Source: Jidongwangia harbinensis (GTDB lineage Bacteria; Actinomycetota; Actinomycetes; Mycobacteriales; Micromonosporaceae). From it: 64,000 bases of DNA. Location of the stretch: positions 62,001 through 126,000 of the forward strand of contig NZ_JAIWNC010000003.1 of the NCBI RefSeq assembly GCF_020216025.1. The letters are read 5' to 3'. Shown here in pieces: positions 1 through 8,378 of the stretch. Each line of letters begins with the position of its first letter. Position 1 is the first letter of the stretch. A model generated the notes under the pieces. That model ran no database searches. It was not told the origin of the DNA and was given only the letters and a program-made list of their open reading frames with translations. The position numbers were made by a program, and so were the translations under genes.

Positions 1-88
1 ACCCCTCGCCGTCGTGATCTGCTCCCCCGGAGGATAGGCGCACGATGTCCCGCCCGGATGTGTCGCACCCCGGTGGCATGATGCCGGC
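1..88. other. Intergenic, nothing recognised
   Basis: The 88 bases before the first gene show no coding signal and no clear hairpin. They probably hold the promoter of the AlkD-like gene and the flank of a gene outside the window. Confidence 0.4.
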
Positions 89-781
89 ATGACGGAGGTG
101 GCGCGGCCGCTCGCTGACGAGGTGCTCGCCCGGCTCACCCGGCTGTTCGACCATGCCCGCGACCCGGCGCGCGCCGCCGAGCAGTCGGCGTACATGCGGG
201 ACCAGTTCCCCTTCCTCGGCCTGAGCGCGGCCACCCAGCGCGCACTCGCCCGCTCCGCCCTCACCGGTCTGTCCCGGCCGGCCGAGGACGACCTGCGCAC
301 CGTGGCGCTGGCCTGCTGGGACCGCCCGGAACGCGAATACCAGTCCTTCGCCTGCGACTGGCTGCGTACCCACGTCGCCGTGCCCGGTCCCGGCTTCCTG
401 GAGACGGTGCGCGCGCTGATCACCACGAAATCCTGGTGGGACACCGTCGACCCGCTCGCCACCCGAGTGGTCGGCGGCCTGGTCAAGCGGCACCCGCGGC
501 TGATCACCCGGATGGATGCCTGGTCCGCCGACGACAACCTGTGGCTGGTCCGCACCGCACTGCTGCACCAGTTGCACTACGGCCCGGAGACCGACACCGA
601 GCGGCTGTTCCGCTACTGCACCCGGCAGGCCGGGCACCGCGACTTCTTCATCCGCAAGGCGATCGGCTGGGCGCTCCGGCAGTACGCCCGCACCGACCCC
701 GAGGCGGTGCGGCGGTATGTTGCCCGCCACCGCGGTGAGCTGTCCCCGCTGTCGGTGCGCGAGGCCGGCAAACACCTCTGA
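89..781 (+). CDS. DNA alkylation repair protein, AlkD-like
   Basis: This 230-residue protein belongs by sequence to the HEAT-like-repeat DNA glycosylases that remove N3- and N7-alkylated purines. The family signature around residues 115-125, with tandem tryptophans followed by DTVDPLA, is present, as is the late helical motif IRKAIGWALRQY near residue 190. Length matches the family at about 230 residues. It is a single gene on the plus strand, facing the reverse-strand LysE-type gene with about 30 bases between stop codons. The ATG is the first possible start with the full N-terminal helix. Its repair role is a family inference; substrate preference cannot be read from the sequence. Confidence 0.85.
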   Translation: MTEVARPLADEVLARLTRLFDHARDPARAAEQSAYMRDQFPFLGLSAATQRALARSALTGLSRPAEDDLRTVALACWDRPEREYQSFACDWLRTHVAVPGPGFLETVRALITTKSWWDTVDPLATRVVGGLVKRHPRLITRMDAWSADDNLWLVRTALLHQLHYGPETDTERLFRYCTRQAGHRDFFIRKAIGWALRQYARTDPEAVRRYVARHRGELSPLSVREAGKHL

Positions 782-811
782 CGGGCGGCCCCGGTCGTCC
801 GGCACCGCGGA

Positions 812-1408
812 CTAGAGGATCTGGACGGCCAGCACCGCGATCACCGCGCTCGACACCAGGGCGGTGATCAGACGTCCGCGCTCGCCGGTCAGCAGCCGCC
901 CGACCAGCGACCCCCCGCCCGCGATCAGCAGTTGCCAGCTCGCCGACGCGAGGAACGCCCCGGCCACGAACCAGAAACCGCCTCCGGCGACCCCGCGCCC
1001 CAGCACCAGGGCCGCGAAATACACCACGGTCGCCGGGTTGAGCAGAGTCAACCCCAAGATCCCGAGGTACGCCCGGAGCGCGGTGGTCGGCCGCTCCGGG
1101 CGTTCCGGGGCGCGGTGCCTCCGCCGGATCGCCCCGACCGCGGTGTACCCGGCGAGCCCCACCAGCACCGCCGCGGCCACCCACCGCAGCGGCGTGGCGA
1201 TCGGGGCGATCAGGCCGGCGAGCGCCGCCCCGCCGAGCACGGCGACCAGCGCGTACACCCCGTCCGCGGTAGCCGCGCCGAGACCGGCGGCCGCGCCGAC
1301 CCGCAGGGACGTCCGGGCGCTCAGGCCGGCGATCAGCACGGCGATCGCCCCCACGGGCACGGCGATGCCATAGCCGGCGACGACGCCGGCCAGAAACGCC
1401 GCGCTCAC
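812..1408 (-). CDS. LysE-family amino-acid/metabolite exporter
   Basis: This is a 198-residue, strongly hydrophobic protein with five or six membrane segments. The N-terminal part, GIAVPVGAIAVLIAG at about residues 12-26, matches the LysE/RhtB pattern of a first helix with a proline-glycine break, and the later LLNPATVVYFAAL matches the conserved NPK/NPAT motif. The family exports basic amino acids, homoserine or related metabolites; the substrate here is unknown. The GTG at 1408 was chosen because the longer open frame upstream is arginine- and proline-rich and unlike any exporter. No strong ribosome-binding site is visible. It is convergent with the AlkD-like gene. Confidence 0.75.
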   Translation of the reverse strand: MSAAFLAGVVAGYGIAVPVGAIAVLIAGLSARTSLRVGAAAGLGAATADGVYALVAVLGGAALAGLIAPIATPLRWVAAAVLVGLAGYTAVGAIRRRHRAPERPERPTTALRAYLGILGLTLLNPATVVYFAALVLGRGVAGGGFWFVAGAFLASASWQLLIAGGGSLVGRLLTGERGRLITALVSSAVIAVLAVQIL

Positions 1409-1950
1409 GGCAGCTGGTGAACGACCGCCGTTCCACCGACGCGCTTCTGCTGTCGGGCGGCCCGGTGGCCGGCGACGACAGGAACAGCGCGGACGATTCT
1501 CGGTGTGGTCACCAGGTGATGATGCGGGCCGGGCGCAGCCCGTGCCAGCGAAATTCGGCCCGTCCGGCCGGTCGCCCTCCCTGGCATCCCGGTCCGGACA
1601 CGCTGCACCCGCATTCCCGCGACGCCACCGCCCGGGCGCCGGCCTCCACACCGGCCACCGGCCACCAGCCACCAGCCGCCGACACCTGCGGCTCACCGGC
1701 CCACCGCCACCGGCGGCTCACCGGCCCACCGCCACCGGCGGCTCACCGGCCCACCGCCAAGGCGGCCCACCGACCCACCGACCCACCGACTCACCGACCC
1801 ACCGACCCACCGACTCACCGACTCACCGACTCACCGACTCACCAACACGGTCCCGTGCCCCACGCCTGCGACGGCACCTGGCGTCCATGGTCGATCCACG
1901 GGGAACGTGCGCTTTTCGGGCGCCGGTGCGGCCGGATAAGGTTCGGCATC
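1409..1950. other. Intergenic spacer with tandem repeats
   Basis: These 540 bases hold no convincing gene. The first half carries the promoter region of the LysE-type gene and the second half is dominated by simple tandem repeats, annotated separately. The open frames crossing it are rich in proline, threonine and histidine because of the repeats. Confidence 0.6.
1690..1843. repeat. Tandem repeats, 25-bp and 8-bp units
   Basis: A 25-bp unit beginning ggctcaccggcccaccgcc occurs three times from 1690 to about 1764. It passes directly into about ten copies of an 8-bp unit alternating accgaccc and accgactc, to about 1843. The shared caccg core suggests the 8-bp array grew from the end of the larger unit by slippage. 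Confidence 0.9.
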
Positions 1951-2706
1951 ATGGGGGTCGTCGCCGAACTGATTCTGATCCGGCACGGGCAGAGCGCCGC
2001 CAACGTGGCGTTTCCCGAAGCGGACGCGGCCGGGCTGCTGGAGTCGGGGCTGACCGGCCGGGACACCGATGTCGCACTCACCGATCTGGGCCGCGCGCAG
2101 GCCACCGCCGTGGGTCGCTGGCTGGCCGACCTGCCGGCACCGCGGCGGCCCGAGGTGGTGATCACGTCGCCGTACCTGCGGGCCCGGGAGACGTGGCGCA
2201 TCGCGGCCGAGGCGTCCGGGCTGCCGTTTCCCACGCCGGCCACCGATGACCGGCTGGTCGACCGGCTGCTCGGCGATCTGGAGATGATGACCCGGGCGGC
2301 GATCGAGCAACGGTTCCCGGACGAGGGAACGCGACGCTCGGAGGCCGGCGAGCATCGGTACCGGCCGCCGAACGGTGAGTCGTTCGCGGACATCGAGGTG
2401 CGGCTCCGGTCGTTCCTCGACGACCTGAACCGCGACCACGCCGGGCAGCGCGTCGTCGTGGTGGCCCACGACGCGGTGGTGCTCATGATGCGGGCCGTGA
2501 TCGAGCGGCTCGACTGGGCCGGGGTGGTGGAGGTGTCGGCGGGCAACAGCGTGCGGAACGCGTCGATCACCCGCTTCGACGGCGCCTCGGGTCGGCTGGT
2601 GCTGGACGTCTACAACTCGGTCGCCCACCTGCCGGCGGAGGCGCTGCCACCCGGCGTGCCCAGCGCCGCTCCCGACCAGGCCGCACCACCCGACGCCGCG
2701 GCCTGA
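1951..2706 (+). CDS. Histidine phosphatase family protein
   Basis: This 251-residue phosphoglycerate-mutase-like protein carries the catalytic RHG motif at residues 11-13 (LIRHGQSAAN), so H12 is the probable phosphoacceptor. The second catalytic histidine lies in VVVAHDAVVLMM near residue 173. A PPNGES motif precedes it, as in many branch members. The ATG at 1951 begins just before the first beta strand; the open frame upstream reads through repeats and was rejected. The last 20 residues are alanine/proline-rich. Substrate is unknown: the family includes phosphoglycerate mutases, phytases and SixA-like protein phosphatases. Tandem repeats lie on both sides of the gene. Confidence 0.85.
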   Translation: MGVVAELILIRHGQSAANVAFPEADAAGLLESGLTGRDTDVALTDLGRAQATAVGRWLADLPAPRRPEVVITSPYLRARETWRIAAEASGLPFPTPATDDRLVDRLLGDLEMMTRAAIEQRFPDEGTRRSEAGEHRYRPPNGESFADIEVRLRSFLDDLNRDHAGQRVVVVAHDAVVLMMRAVIERLDWAGVVEVSAGNSVRNASITRFDGASGRLVLDVYNSVAHLPAEALPPGVPSAAPDQAAPPDAAA

Positions 2707-2864
2707 CCGGACCGGACCGAGCCGGACCAAGCCGGACCGGGGCCGAACCAAGCCGGACCGGGGCCGAACCAAGCCGGACCGGGGCCGAACCAGGACCGGA
2801 CCAAGGACCGGACCAAGGACCGGACCAGGGTCGGACCAGGGCCGGACCAGGGCCGGATGGGCCG
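2707..2864. repeat. Tandem repeats, 21-, 12- and 11-bp units
   Basis: Directly after the phosphatase stop, a 21-bp unit containing gccggaccggggccgaacc repeats about three times (2730-2795). About three copies of a 12-bp unit (ggaccggaccaa) and three of an 11-bp unit (ggaccagggyc) follow. All share the ggacc core, which points to slippage. The array fills the space between two convergent genes. Confidence 0.85.
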
Positions 2865-2897
2865 CCGGACCGGGCCGCCGGACCGGACCGGCAGCGG

Positions 2898-3653
2898 TCA
2901 TTCGGTCTCGGTCCAGTCCCGCAGTTGCCGCGCCACCTCGGCGTCGCCGTCGATGCGGAGCCTGCTCAGCGGAATCCGCTTGTACAGCGCGAGCACCAGG
3001 TCGCTCGCAGAACCGTGGAGCGTCGTCACCGCGGCCCCGCCAGCGGCCGGGGACAGCTTGGCGCCGTCGGGCGTGAGGTCCACCGTCCACGCCGGACCCT
3101 CGACGGCCCGGAACGCCACGCGGGCCGGGCGGTGCGGCCAGGCTCCGAGCACACCGAGGCTGACGACCAGGAACTCGGACATGCTGTCGACGGCCTCGGC
3201 GGCCGGCAGTGGCTCCGGTTTGCCGATCGTCTCCTGTGCGTCGTACGCATGGACGGCCGCCTCCTGCACCTGGTGCCGGGCCACCGCCCCGGACGTCTGC
3301 GGCGCGTCGGACGCACCCCACCACGTCCAGCTGGGGGCGTCGGGCCCGGCCTCGCGGAGGGCGGCGAGCAGCAGCCGGGTGGACTCGCCGAACCAGTCGA
3401 GCAGGTCGCCGTGCGGGGTGCGGTCGCCGATGGCCTCGGGCGACGGCGGTCCCCCGGCGTCGGCGGCGCGCACCGTGGCGGCCCAGAAGCGCTGCACCTC
3501 GCCCAGATGGACGACGAGGTCGCGCAGCGTCCAGTCGGGGCAGCCGGGGACGCGCGCCTCCAGGTCGGGCGCGGCGGCGGCCGCGTCCCGCAGCGCGGCC
3601 GACCGGTCGTCGATCAGGGACAGCAGGGCGGGAAACTGCGGGACGTCACTCAT
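2898..3653 (-). CDS. Maleylpyruvate-isomerase-family, mycothiol-dependent enzyme
   Basis: The 251-residue product has the N-terminal four-helix DinB-like domain of mycothiol-dependent enzymes. It shows CPDWTLRDLVVHLGEVQRFW at residues 37-57 and a second metal-site region (VARHQVQEAAVHAYDAQ) near residue 125, followed by a small C-terminal alpha/beta domain ending near residue 250. Histidines in these motifs normally bind a divalent metal. The family uses mycothiol, the actinobacterial thiol, but the reaction of most members is unknown. The ATG at 3653 gives the usual short leader before the first helix. It is a single gene that follows the suf terminator on the same strand. Confidence 0.8.
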   Translation of the reverse strand: MSDVPQFPALLSLIDDRSAALRDAAAAAPDLEARVPGCPDWTLRDLVVHLGEVQRFWAATVRAADAGGPPSPEAIGDRTPHGDLLDWFGESTRLLLAALREAGPDAPSWTWWGASDAPQTSGAVARHQVQEAAVHAYDAQETIGKPEPLPAAEAVDSMSEFLVVSLGVLGAWPHRPARVAFRAVEGPAWTVDLTPDGAKLSPAAGGAAVTTLHGSASDLVLALYKRIPLSRLRIDGDAEVARQLRDWTETE

Positions 3654-3683
3654 GCGAAGTGTCTACCAGCGAGGTACGACAAA

Positions 3684-3728
3684 AGACCCGCGACGGTCCG
3701 GCCGGTGAGCCGGGGCCGTCGCGGGTCT
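3684..3728 (-). terminator. Rho-independent terminator of the suf operon
   Basis: A 13-bp perfect stem (agacccgcgacgg and its complement) with a 19-base loop lies 16 bases after the sufT stop. It is followed on the reverse strand by a run of T. It separates the suf operon from the downstream mycothiol-type gene. Confidence 0.85.
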
Positions 3729-3743
3729 GCGGTCGGACGTCGG

Positions 3744-4367
3744 TCAGACGTTGAAGCCGAGCGACCGCAGCTGGTCGCGGCCCTCGTCGGTGATCTTGTC
3801 GGGGCCCCACGGCGGCAGCCACACCCAGTTGATCCGGAAGTCCTTCACCAGGCCACCGCCCGGACCGGTGGTCAGCGCCTGCCGGGTCTGGTCCTCGATG
3901 ACGTCGGTCAGCGGGCACGCCGCCGAGGTCAGCGTCATGTCCAGGGTGGCGATGTTGTCGTCGTCGACGTGCGTGCCGTAGACCAGGCCGAGGTCGACGA
4001 CGTTGATGCCGAGTTCGGGGTCCACGACGTCCTTCATCGCTTCCTCGACGTCGGCGATGGCGGCCTTCGTGACCGGTCCACCGTCGGAGGCGGCAGACTC
4101 GGTGGACTCGCTGGCAGAGGTCGCGGACCCGGCAGCGGCGGCAGCGGCGGTAGCGGCGGTAGCGGCGGATTCGGCTGCCTCCTCGGCCTTGACCTCCTCA
4201 GCCAGTTCAGCCTTCCAGGCGGGCTCGGCGGAACCCGCACCGGCCGGCGCCGCAGACCCAGCCGCATCGTTGGGACGGGCCACATCGACCTCGGGCGACG
4301 TCGCGTCGTCCGGACCCGCGGTCGCGGCCGCGTCGGAAGCGATCTCTTCGATGGTCCTGTCGGTCAT
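3744..4367 (-). CDS. sufT: SufT-like metal-sulfur cluster assembly factor, extended N-terminus
   Basis: The last 110 residues form a DUF59/MIP18-type domain (about 98-207). It has the conserved VVDPELGINVVDLGLVYG stretch and the reactive-cysteine motif SAACPLTD, typical of SufT and PaaD-like Fe-S assembly factors. The first 97 residues are not part of the family: they are rich in Ala, Glu, Ser and Thr and include an almost uninterrupted alanine/threonine run. Usual family length is about 100-115 residues, so this form is nearly twice as long. AAGGAG lies 7 bases before the ATG. It is the last gene of the suf operon, 55 bases after sufU, and the terminator follows at once. A role in Fe-S maturation is inferred from family and position. 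Confidence 0.85.
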   Translation of the reverse strand: MTDRTIEEIASDAAATAGPDDATSPEVDVARPNDAAGSAAPAGAGSAEPAWKAELAEEVKAEEAAESAATAATAAAAAAGSATSASESTESAASDGGPVTKAAIADVEEAMKDVVDPELGINVVDLGLVYGTHVDDDNIATLDMTLTSAACPLTDVIEDQTRQALTTGPGGGLVKDFRINWVWLPPWGPDKITDEGRDQLRSLGFNV

Positions 4368-4422
4368 GCGATGTCTCCTTCGGCGTGGCCTTCCGGCCCT
4401 GGCTTCGCTGCACTGCGGACGA

Positions 4423-4869
4423 TCACGCCGTCACCTCGGGGCTCACGCCGACGCCGGCGCGCACCGCGGCGTCCTTGAACGCCATCCACGGCAGCAGCGC
4501 GCACTTGACCCGGGCCGGGTAGCGCGCCACGCCGGCGAAGGCCACCGCGTCACCGAGGACGTCCTCGTCGGGCTCGACCTGGCCGCGGCCCTGCATCAGC
4601 TCCACGAAAGCCTCGTGTACGCGGAACGCGGCGGCCGGGTCGAGGCCGGTGAGCTGGTCGTGCAGCACGGACGCGGACGCCTGGCTGATCGAGCAGCCCA
4701 TGCCGTCGTACGAGATGTCGGAGAGATCGGTGGTGACCCGGATGGTGATCTCGTCGCCGCAGGTGGGGTTCACGTGGTGTGCCTCGCCGCCGAACGGCGA
4801 ACGCAGCCCGCGCCCGTGCGGGTGCTTGTAATGGTCCAGGATGATCTCCTGGTAGAGCTGGTCCATCAT
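4423..4869 (-). CDS. sufU: SufU, Fe-S scaffold / sulfur-transfer protein
   Basis: This 148-residue SufU protein accepts persulfide sulfur from SufS and passes it to the SufBCD complex. The zinc/cluster ligands are visible as C37 (NPTCGDE, with D39), C59 (GMGCSIS) and C123 (ARVKCALLPW). The 18-20-residue insertion that separates SufU from IscU is consistent with the spacing between C59 and C123. Its ATG overlaps the sufS stop as ATGA, which fixes the start and suggests translational coupling. It is followed by the sufT-like gene. Confidence 0.93.
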   Translation of the reverse strand: MMDQLYQEIILDHYKHPHGRGLRSPFGGEAHHVNPTCGDEITIRVTTDLSDISYDGMGCSISQASASVLHDQLTGLDPAAAFRVHEAFVELMQGRGQVEPDEDVLGDAVAFAGVARYPARVKCALLPWMAFKDAAVRAGVGVSPEVTA

Positions 4870-6101
4870 CAGCCGAACACCCTCCGCACCTGCTCGATGC
4901 CGCGCGCCAGCGCGTCGATCTCGTCGGTCGTCGTGTACAGGTAGAACGACGCCCGGGTCATCGCCGCCACGCCGAACCGCGCACACACCGGCCGGGCGCA
5001 GTGGTGACCCACTCTCACCTGAACACCGAGATCGTCCAGAATCTGCCCGACGTCGTGCGGGTGGATGCCGTCCACGTCGAACGACACCGTGCCGCCGCGC
5101 CCCTCCGGGGTGCCGAGGCCGAACACCCGCACACCGGGCAGGTCGGCGAGCGTCTTCAGCGCGTACCCGGTGATCTCCTGTTCGTGCCGGTGGATCTCGT
5201 CCATGCCGATCGCGGACAGGTAGTCGACCGCCGCGCCCAGGCCGATCGCCTCGGTGATCGGCGGCGTGCCGGCCTCGAAGCGGGCCGGCGGCGCCGCGAA
5301 CGTGGTGTGTTCCAGCGTGACCGTCTCGATCATCGAACCGCCGCCGAGGAACGGCGGCAGGTCGGCCAGCACCGCGCCCCGCCCCCAGAGCACGCCGATG
5401 CCGGTGGGGCCGACCATCTTGTGCCCGGTGAACGCGATGAAGTCGGCGCCGAGCGCGGAGACCGAGAGGGGCAGATGGGGTACGGACTGCGAGCAGTCCA
5501 GCAGCACCAGCGCGCCGACCTGGTGAGCCCGGGCGACGATCCGCGACACGTCGTTGATCGTGCCGAGGATGTTCGACATGTGCACCAGCGAAACGATCTT
5601 CGTGCGCTCGTTGACCAGCTCGTCCAGCGTCGACTCGTCGAGCCGGCCGTCGTCGGTGACGCCGAACCAGCGCAGCGTCGCGCCGGTACGCCGGCACAGC
5701 AGCTGCCACGGGACGATGTTGGAGTGGTGCTCCATCTCGGAGATGACGATCTCGTCGCCCGGCCCGACGCCAAGCATCTCGCCCGCGGAGTGCGCCACCA
5801 GGTTGAGCGCCTCGGTGGAGTTCTTGGTGAACACGACCTCGTCCGGCGACGCGGCGCCGATGAACGTGGCGACCTTGGCGCGGGCGTCCTCGTACGCGGC
5901 GGTCGACTCGGTGCCCAGCGTGTGCACCGAGCGCGAGACGTTGGCGTTGTGCTGTTCGGCGTGCGCGCGCATGACGTCGAGCACCTGCACCGGCTTCTGC
6001 GAGGTGTTGGCGCTGTCCAGGTAGACCAGCGGATGCCCGTTGATCTCCCGGCCCAGGATCGGGAAGTCCGCACGGACCCTGGCGACGTCGAAGGAACTCA
6101 T
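4869..6101 (-). CDS. sufS: SufS cysteine desulfurase
   Basis: This is a 410-residue class V aminotransferase-fold enzyme that takes sulfur from cysteine for Fe-S cluster assembly. The PLP-binding lysine is K228 in TGHKMVGPTG, and the catalytic cysteine is C368 in GHHCARPVC, within the short RxGHHCA motif of group II desulfurases. SEMEHHSN and GTPPITEAIGL, also typical, are present. Length fits the usual 405-415. The ATG overlaps the sufC stop by ATGA and the stop overlaps sufU in the same way, so the gene lies in a tightly coupled operon. Confidence 0.96.
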   Translation of the reverse strand: MSSFDVARVRADFPILGREINGHPLVYLDSANTSQKPVQVLDVMRAHAEQHNANVSRSVHTLGTESTAAYEDARAKVATFIGAASPDEVVFTKNSTEALNLVAHSAGEMLGVGPGDEIVISEMEHHSNIVPWQLLCRRTGATLRWFGVTDDGRLDESTLDELVNERTKIVSLVHMSNILGTINDVSRIVARAHQVGALVLLDCSQSVPHLPLSVSALGADFIAFTGHKMVGPTGIGVLWGRGAVLADLPPFLGGGSMIETVTLEHTTFAAPPARFEAGTPPITEAIGLGAAVDYLSAIGMDEIHRHEQEITGYALKTLADLPGVRVFGLGTPEGRGGTVSFDVDGIHPHDVGQILDDLGVQVRVGHHCARPVCARFGVAAMTRASFYLYTTTDEIDALARGIEQVRRVFG

Positions 6102-6868
6102 GCCGTAGCGCCCGCCTTCTCCACGAACTCGGCGTAGCCGGACGTCTCCAGCTGCTCGGCCAGCTCCGGGCCACCCTGGCGGACGATCTTGCCGGCCACG
6201 AAGACGTGCACGAAGTCCGGCTTGATGTAGCGCAGGATCCGGGTGTAGTGGGTGATCAGCAGCAGGCCGGTGTCGCCGGTCTCGCGTACCCGGTTGACGC
6301 CCTCGCTGACCACCCGCAGGGCGTCGATGTCCAGGCCGGAGTCGGTCTCGTCGAGGATCGCGACCTTCGGCTTGAGCAGTTCGAGCTGCATGATCTCGTG
6401 CCGCTTCTTCTCGCCGCCGGAGAAGCCCTCGTTGACGTTGCGCTGGGCGAACGCCGGGTCCATGTGCAGCTTCTCCATGGCGCCGCGCAGCTCGCCGGCC
6501 CAGGTGCGCAGCTTCGGCGCCTCGCCGTCGATCGCGGTCTTCGCGGTACGCAGGAAGTTCGCCACCGAGACGCCGGGGACCTCGACCGGGTACTGCATGG
6601 CCAGGAACAGACCGGCCCGGGCACGCTCGTCGACGGTCATCGCCAGCACGTCGTCGCCGTCCAGCGTGACCGTGCCGCCGGTGATCTCGTACTTCGGGTG
6701 GCCGGCGATGGAGTAGGCCAGGGTGGACTTGCCGGAGCCGTTGGGGCCCATGATGGCGTGCGTCTCGCCCGCCTTCACGGTCAGGTCGACGCCGGCCAGG
6801 ATCGGCTTGAGCTGCCCGTCGGGCAGCTTGACCGACACCTGCAGGTCGTGGATCTCCAGGGTGCTCAC
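6098..6868 (-). CDS. sufC: SufC, Fe-S assembly ATPase
   Basis: A 256-residue ABC-type ATPase that powers the SufBCD scaffold in the cytoplasm. Visible motifs are the Walker A GPNGSGKST (about residue 40), the Q-loop region LAMQYPVEVPG, the signature FSGGEKKRHE (about 147) and the Walker B VAILDETDSGLD, where SufC-type ATPases carry ETDSGLD. The GTG at 6868 overlaps the ferredoxin stop as GTGA, which supports this start over longer ones. Its stop overlaps the sufS start. Confidence 0.96.
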   Translation of the reverse strand: MSTLEIHDLQVSVKLPDGQLKPILAGVDLTVKAGETHAIMGPNGSGKSTLAYSIAGHPKYEITGGTVTLDGDDVLAMTVDERARAGLFLAMQYPVEVPGVSVANFLRTAKTAIDGEAPKLRTWAGELRGAMEKLHMDPAFAQRNVNEGFSGGEKKRHEIMQLELLKPKVAILDETDSGLDIDALRVVSEGVNRVRETGDTGLLLITHYTRILRYIKPDFVHVFVAGKIVRQGGPELAEQLETSGYAEFVEKAGATA

Positions 6869-7197
6869 GGCATAACTCCATTGCTCGGGGTCGAAGAGAC
6901 GTAGATGTCGCCGTCGCGGATCTCGACGGGGAAGGTCGCCACCGGTTCGGTGGCGGGAAGGCCGCTGGGTTCGCCGGTACGCAGGTCGAAGCGCGAGCCG
7001 TGCAGCCAGCACTCGAGCGTGCAGCCGTCGACCTCGCCCTCGGAGAGCGCGATCGCCGCGTGGCTGCACTCGTCCCGGACGGCGTAGAAGTTGTCGTCGT
7101 CGGCGTGCACGATCGCGATGTCGACGCCGCCGACCTCGGTGGTGATCACGCTGCCCTTGCCGACGTCACCCGCCGGCCCGACCCGCTCGAAGCTCAT
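6865..7197 (-). CDS. Rieske-type [2Fe-2S] ferredoxin within the suf operon
   Basis: A 110-residue soluble Rieske ferredoxin of the NirD/dioxygenase-ferredoxin group. The cluster ligands are seen as CSH (about residues 43-45) and CWLH (about 62-65), followed by GSRFDLRTG. It resembles ferredoxins that feed electrons to oxygenases, but no oxygenase is nearby. Overlaps of four bases with sufD upstream and sufC downstream place it firmly in the Fe-S assembly operon, as in many actinobacteria. A role as electron donor or cluster carrier during assembly is an inference. Confidence 0.9.
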   Translation of the reverse strand: MSFERVGPAGDVGKGSVITTEVGGVDIAIVHADDDNFYAVRDECSHAAIALSEGEVDGCTLECWLHGSRFDLRTGEPSGLPATEPVATFPVEIRDGDIYVSSTPSNGVMP

Positions 7198-8330
7198 GAG
7201 CCCGCCTTCACCAGCCGGGCCTCGATCGCGTCGCCCAGGCGCTCGCGCAGCTCCTCGACCGGGATCTTGTTGATCAGCTCCGCGAAGAAGCCACGGACCA
7301 CGAGCTTGCGGGCCTCGCCCTCGGGGATGCCGCGGGCCATCAGATAGAACAGCTGCTCGTCGTCGAACCGGCCGGTGGCGCTGGCGTGCCCGGCGCCCGC
7401 GACCTCACCGGTCTCGATCTCCAGGTTCGGCACCGAGTCGGCGCGCGCTCCGTCGGTGAGCAGCAGGTTCCGGTTGATCTCGTACGTCTCGGTGCCGGTG
7501 GCGGCGGCCCGGATGTGCACGTCGCCCACCCAGACGGTGTGCGCGGACCGGCCCTGCAGCGCGCCGCGGTAACCGACGTAGCTGCGGCAGTCCGGCACGC
7601 CGTGGTCGACCAGCTGGCGGTGCTCGAAGTGCTGGCCGGCGTCCGCGAAGTACAGGCCGTACAGCTCGGCGTCGCCACCGCGGCCGGCGTACTCGACGCT
7701 GGTGAACTGGCGTACCAGATCCCCGCCGAGCGCCACCTGCACGTGGGTGACCTTCGCGTCCCGCCCGACCCGCAGTTTGACGTGCTGGGCCTGCACCGCG
7801 TCGTCCGCCCAGTTCGCAATGGTGACCAGGGTGAGCTGGGCACCGTCGGCGACCGTGACCTCCAGGTTGTCGGCCAGCGTGGCGGAGCCCAGCTGCTCGA
7901 TCACCAGAACGGCGTTGGCGAAGCGCCCGACCTTGACGAAGGTGCGCGCGTACGAGGCGGCGTCGGTGCCCTGCCCGGTCACCCGGACCAGCGCCGGCGC
8001 GTCCGGCACCGCGTCCTCGGCCACCTCGATGAGGGTGACGTCGGTCGCCGCGCCGTACGCCAGCGCGCTGATCCGGTCGAACGGGGTGAGCACGTTCTCC
8101 ACCGAGGCCGCGTCGACCTGCCGCGCGGTCACGCCGGCCGGCAGGTTGGCGTAGTCCACGCCGACCTGCTTGCCGGTGCCGCCGGTCGCGGTGACCAGCT
8201 CCCGCAGCCGCTTGAGCGGGGTGAAGCGCCACTCCTCCTCCAGGCCGTTCAGGGCCGGGAAGTCGGTGACGTCGAAGGAACGCAGCACCTGCGACTTGGT
8301 GCTCGGGGGTGCCATGGCCTCGGTAGTCAT
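7194..8330 (-). CDS. sufD: SufD, Fe-S scaffold subunit
   Basis: The 378-residue product is the SufD partner of SufB in the SufBC2D cluster-building complex. The C-terminal SUF-domain pattern, with ASATGRFDDEQLFYLMARGIPEGEARKLVVRGFF around residues 320-350, is intact, including the conserved histidine of the preceding GAGHAS. The N-terminal 100 residues are variable, as is normal. An ATG with upstream purines starts the gene 48 bases after sufB; its stop overlaps the ferredoxin gene. Confidence 0.94.
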   Translation of the reverse strand: MTTEAMAPPSTKSQVLRSFDVTDFPALNGLEEEWRFTPLKRLRELVTATGGTGKQVGVDYANLPAGVTARQVDAASVENVLTPFDRISALAYGAATDVTLIEVAEDAVPDAPALVRVTGQGTDAASYARTFVKVGRFANAVLVIEQLGSATLADNLEVTVADGAQLTLVTIANWADDAVQAQHVKLRVGRDAKVTHVQVALGGDLVRQFTSVEYAGRGGDAELYGLYFADAGQHFEHRQLVDHGVPDCRSYVGYRGALQGRSAHTVWVGDVHIRAAATGTETYEINRNLLLTDGARADSVPNLEIETGEVAGAGHASATGRFDDEQLFYLMARGIPEGEARKLVVRGFFAELINKIPVEELRERLGDAIEARLVKAGS

Positions 8331-8378
8331 CTCGTCCTTGTTCTCAGGGTGTGCAGGAAGGCCCGGGGAGGACAGTCG

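Noticed and set aside
1417..1950. Upstream extension of the histidine phosphatase
   Set aside because: The added residues come from tandem repeats and match no relative; the ATG at 1951 lies right before the first conserved strand.
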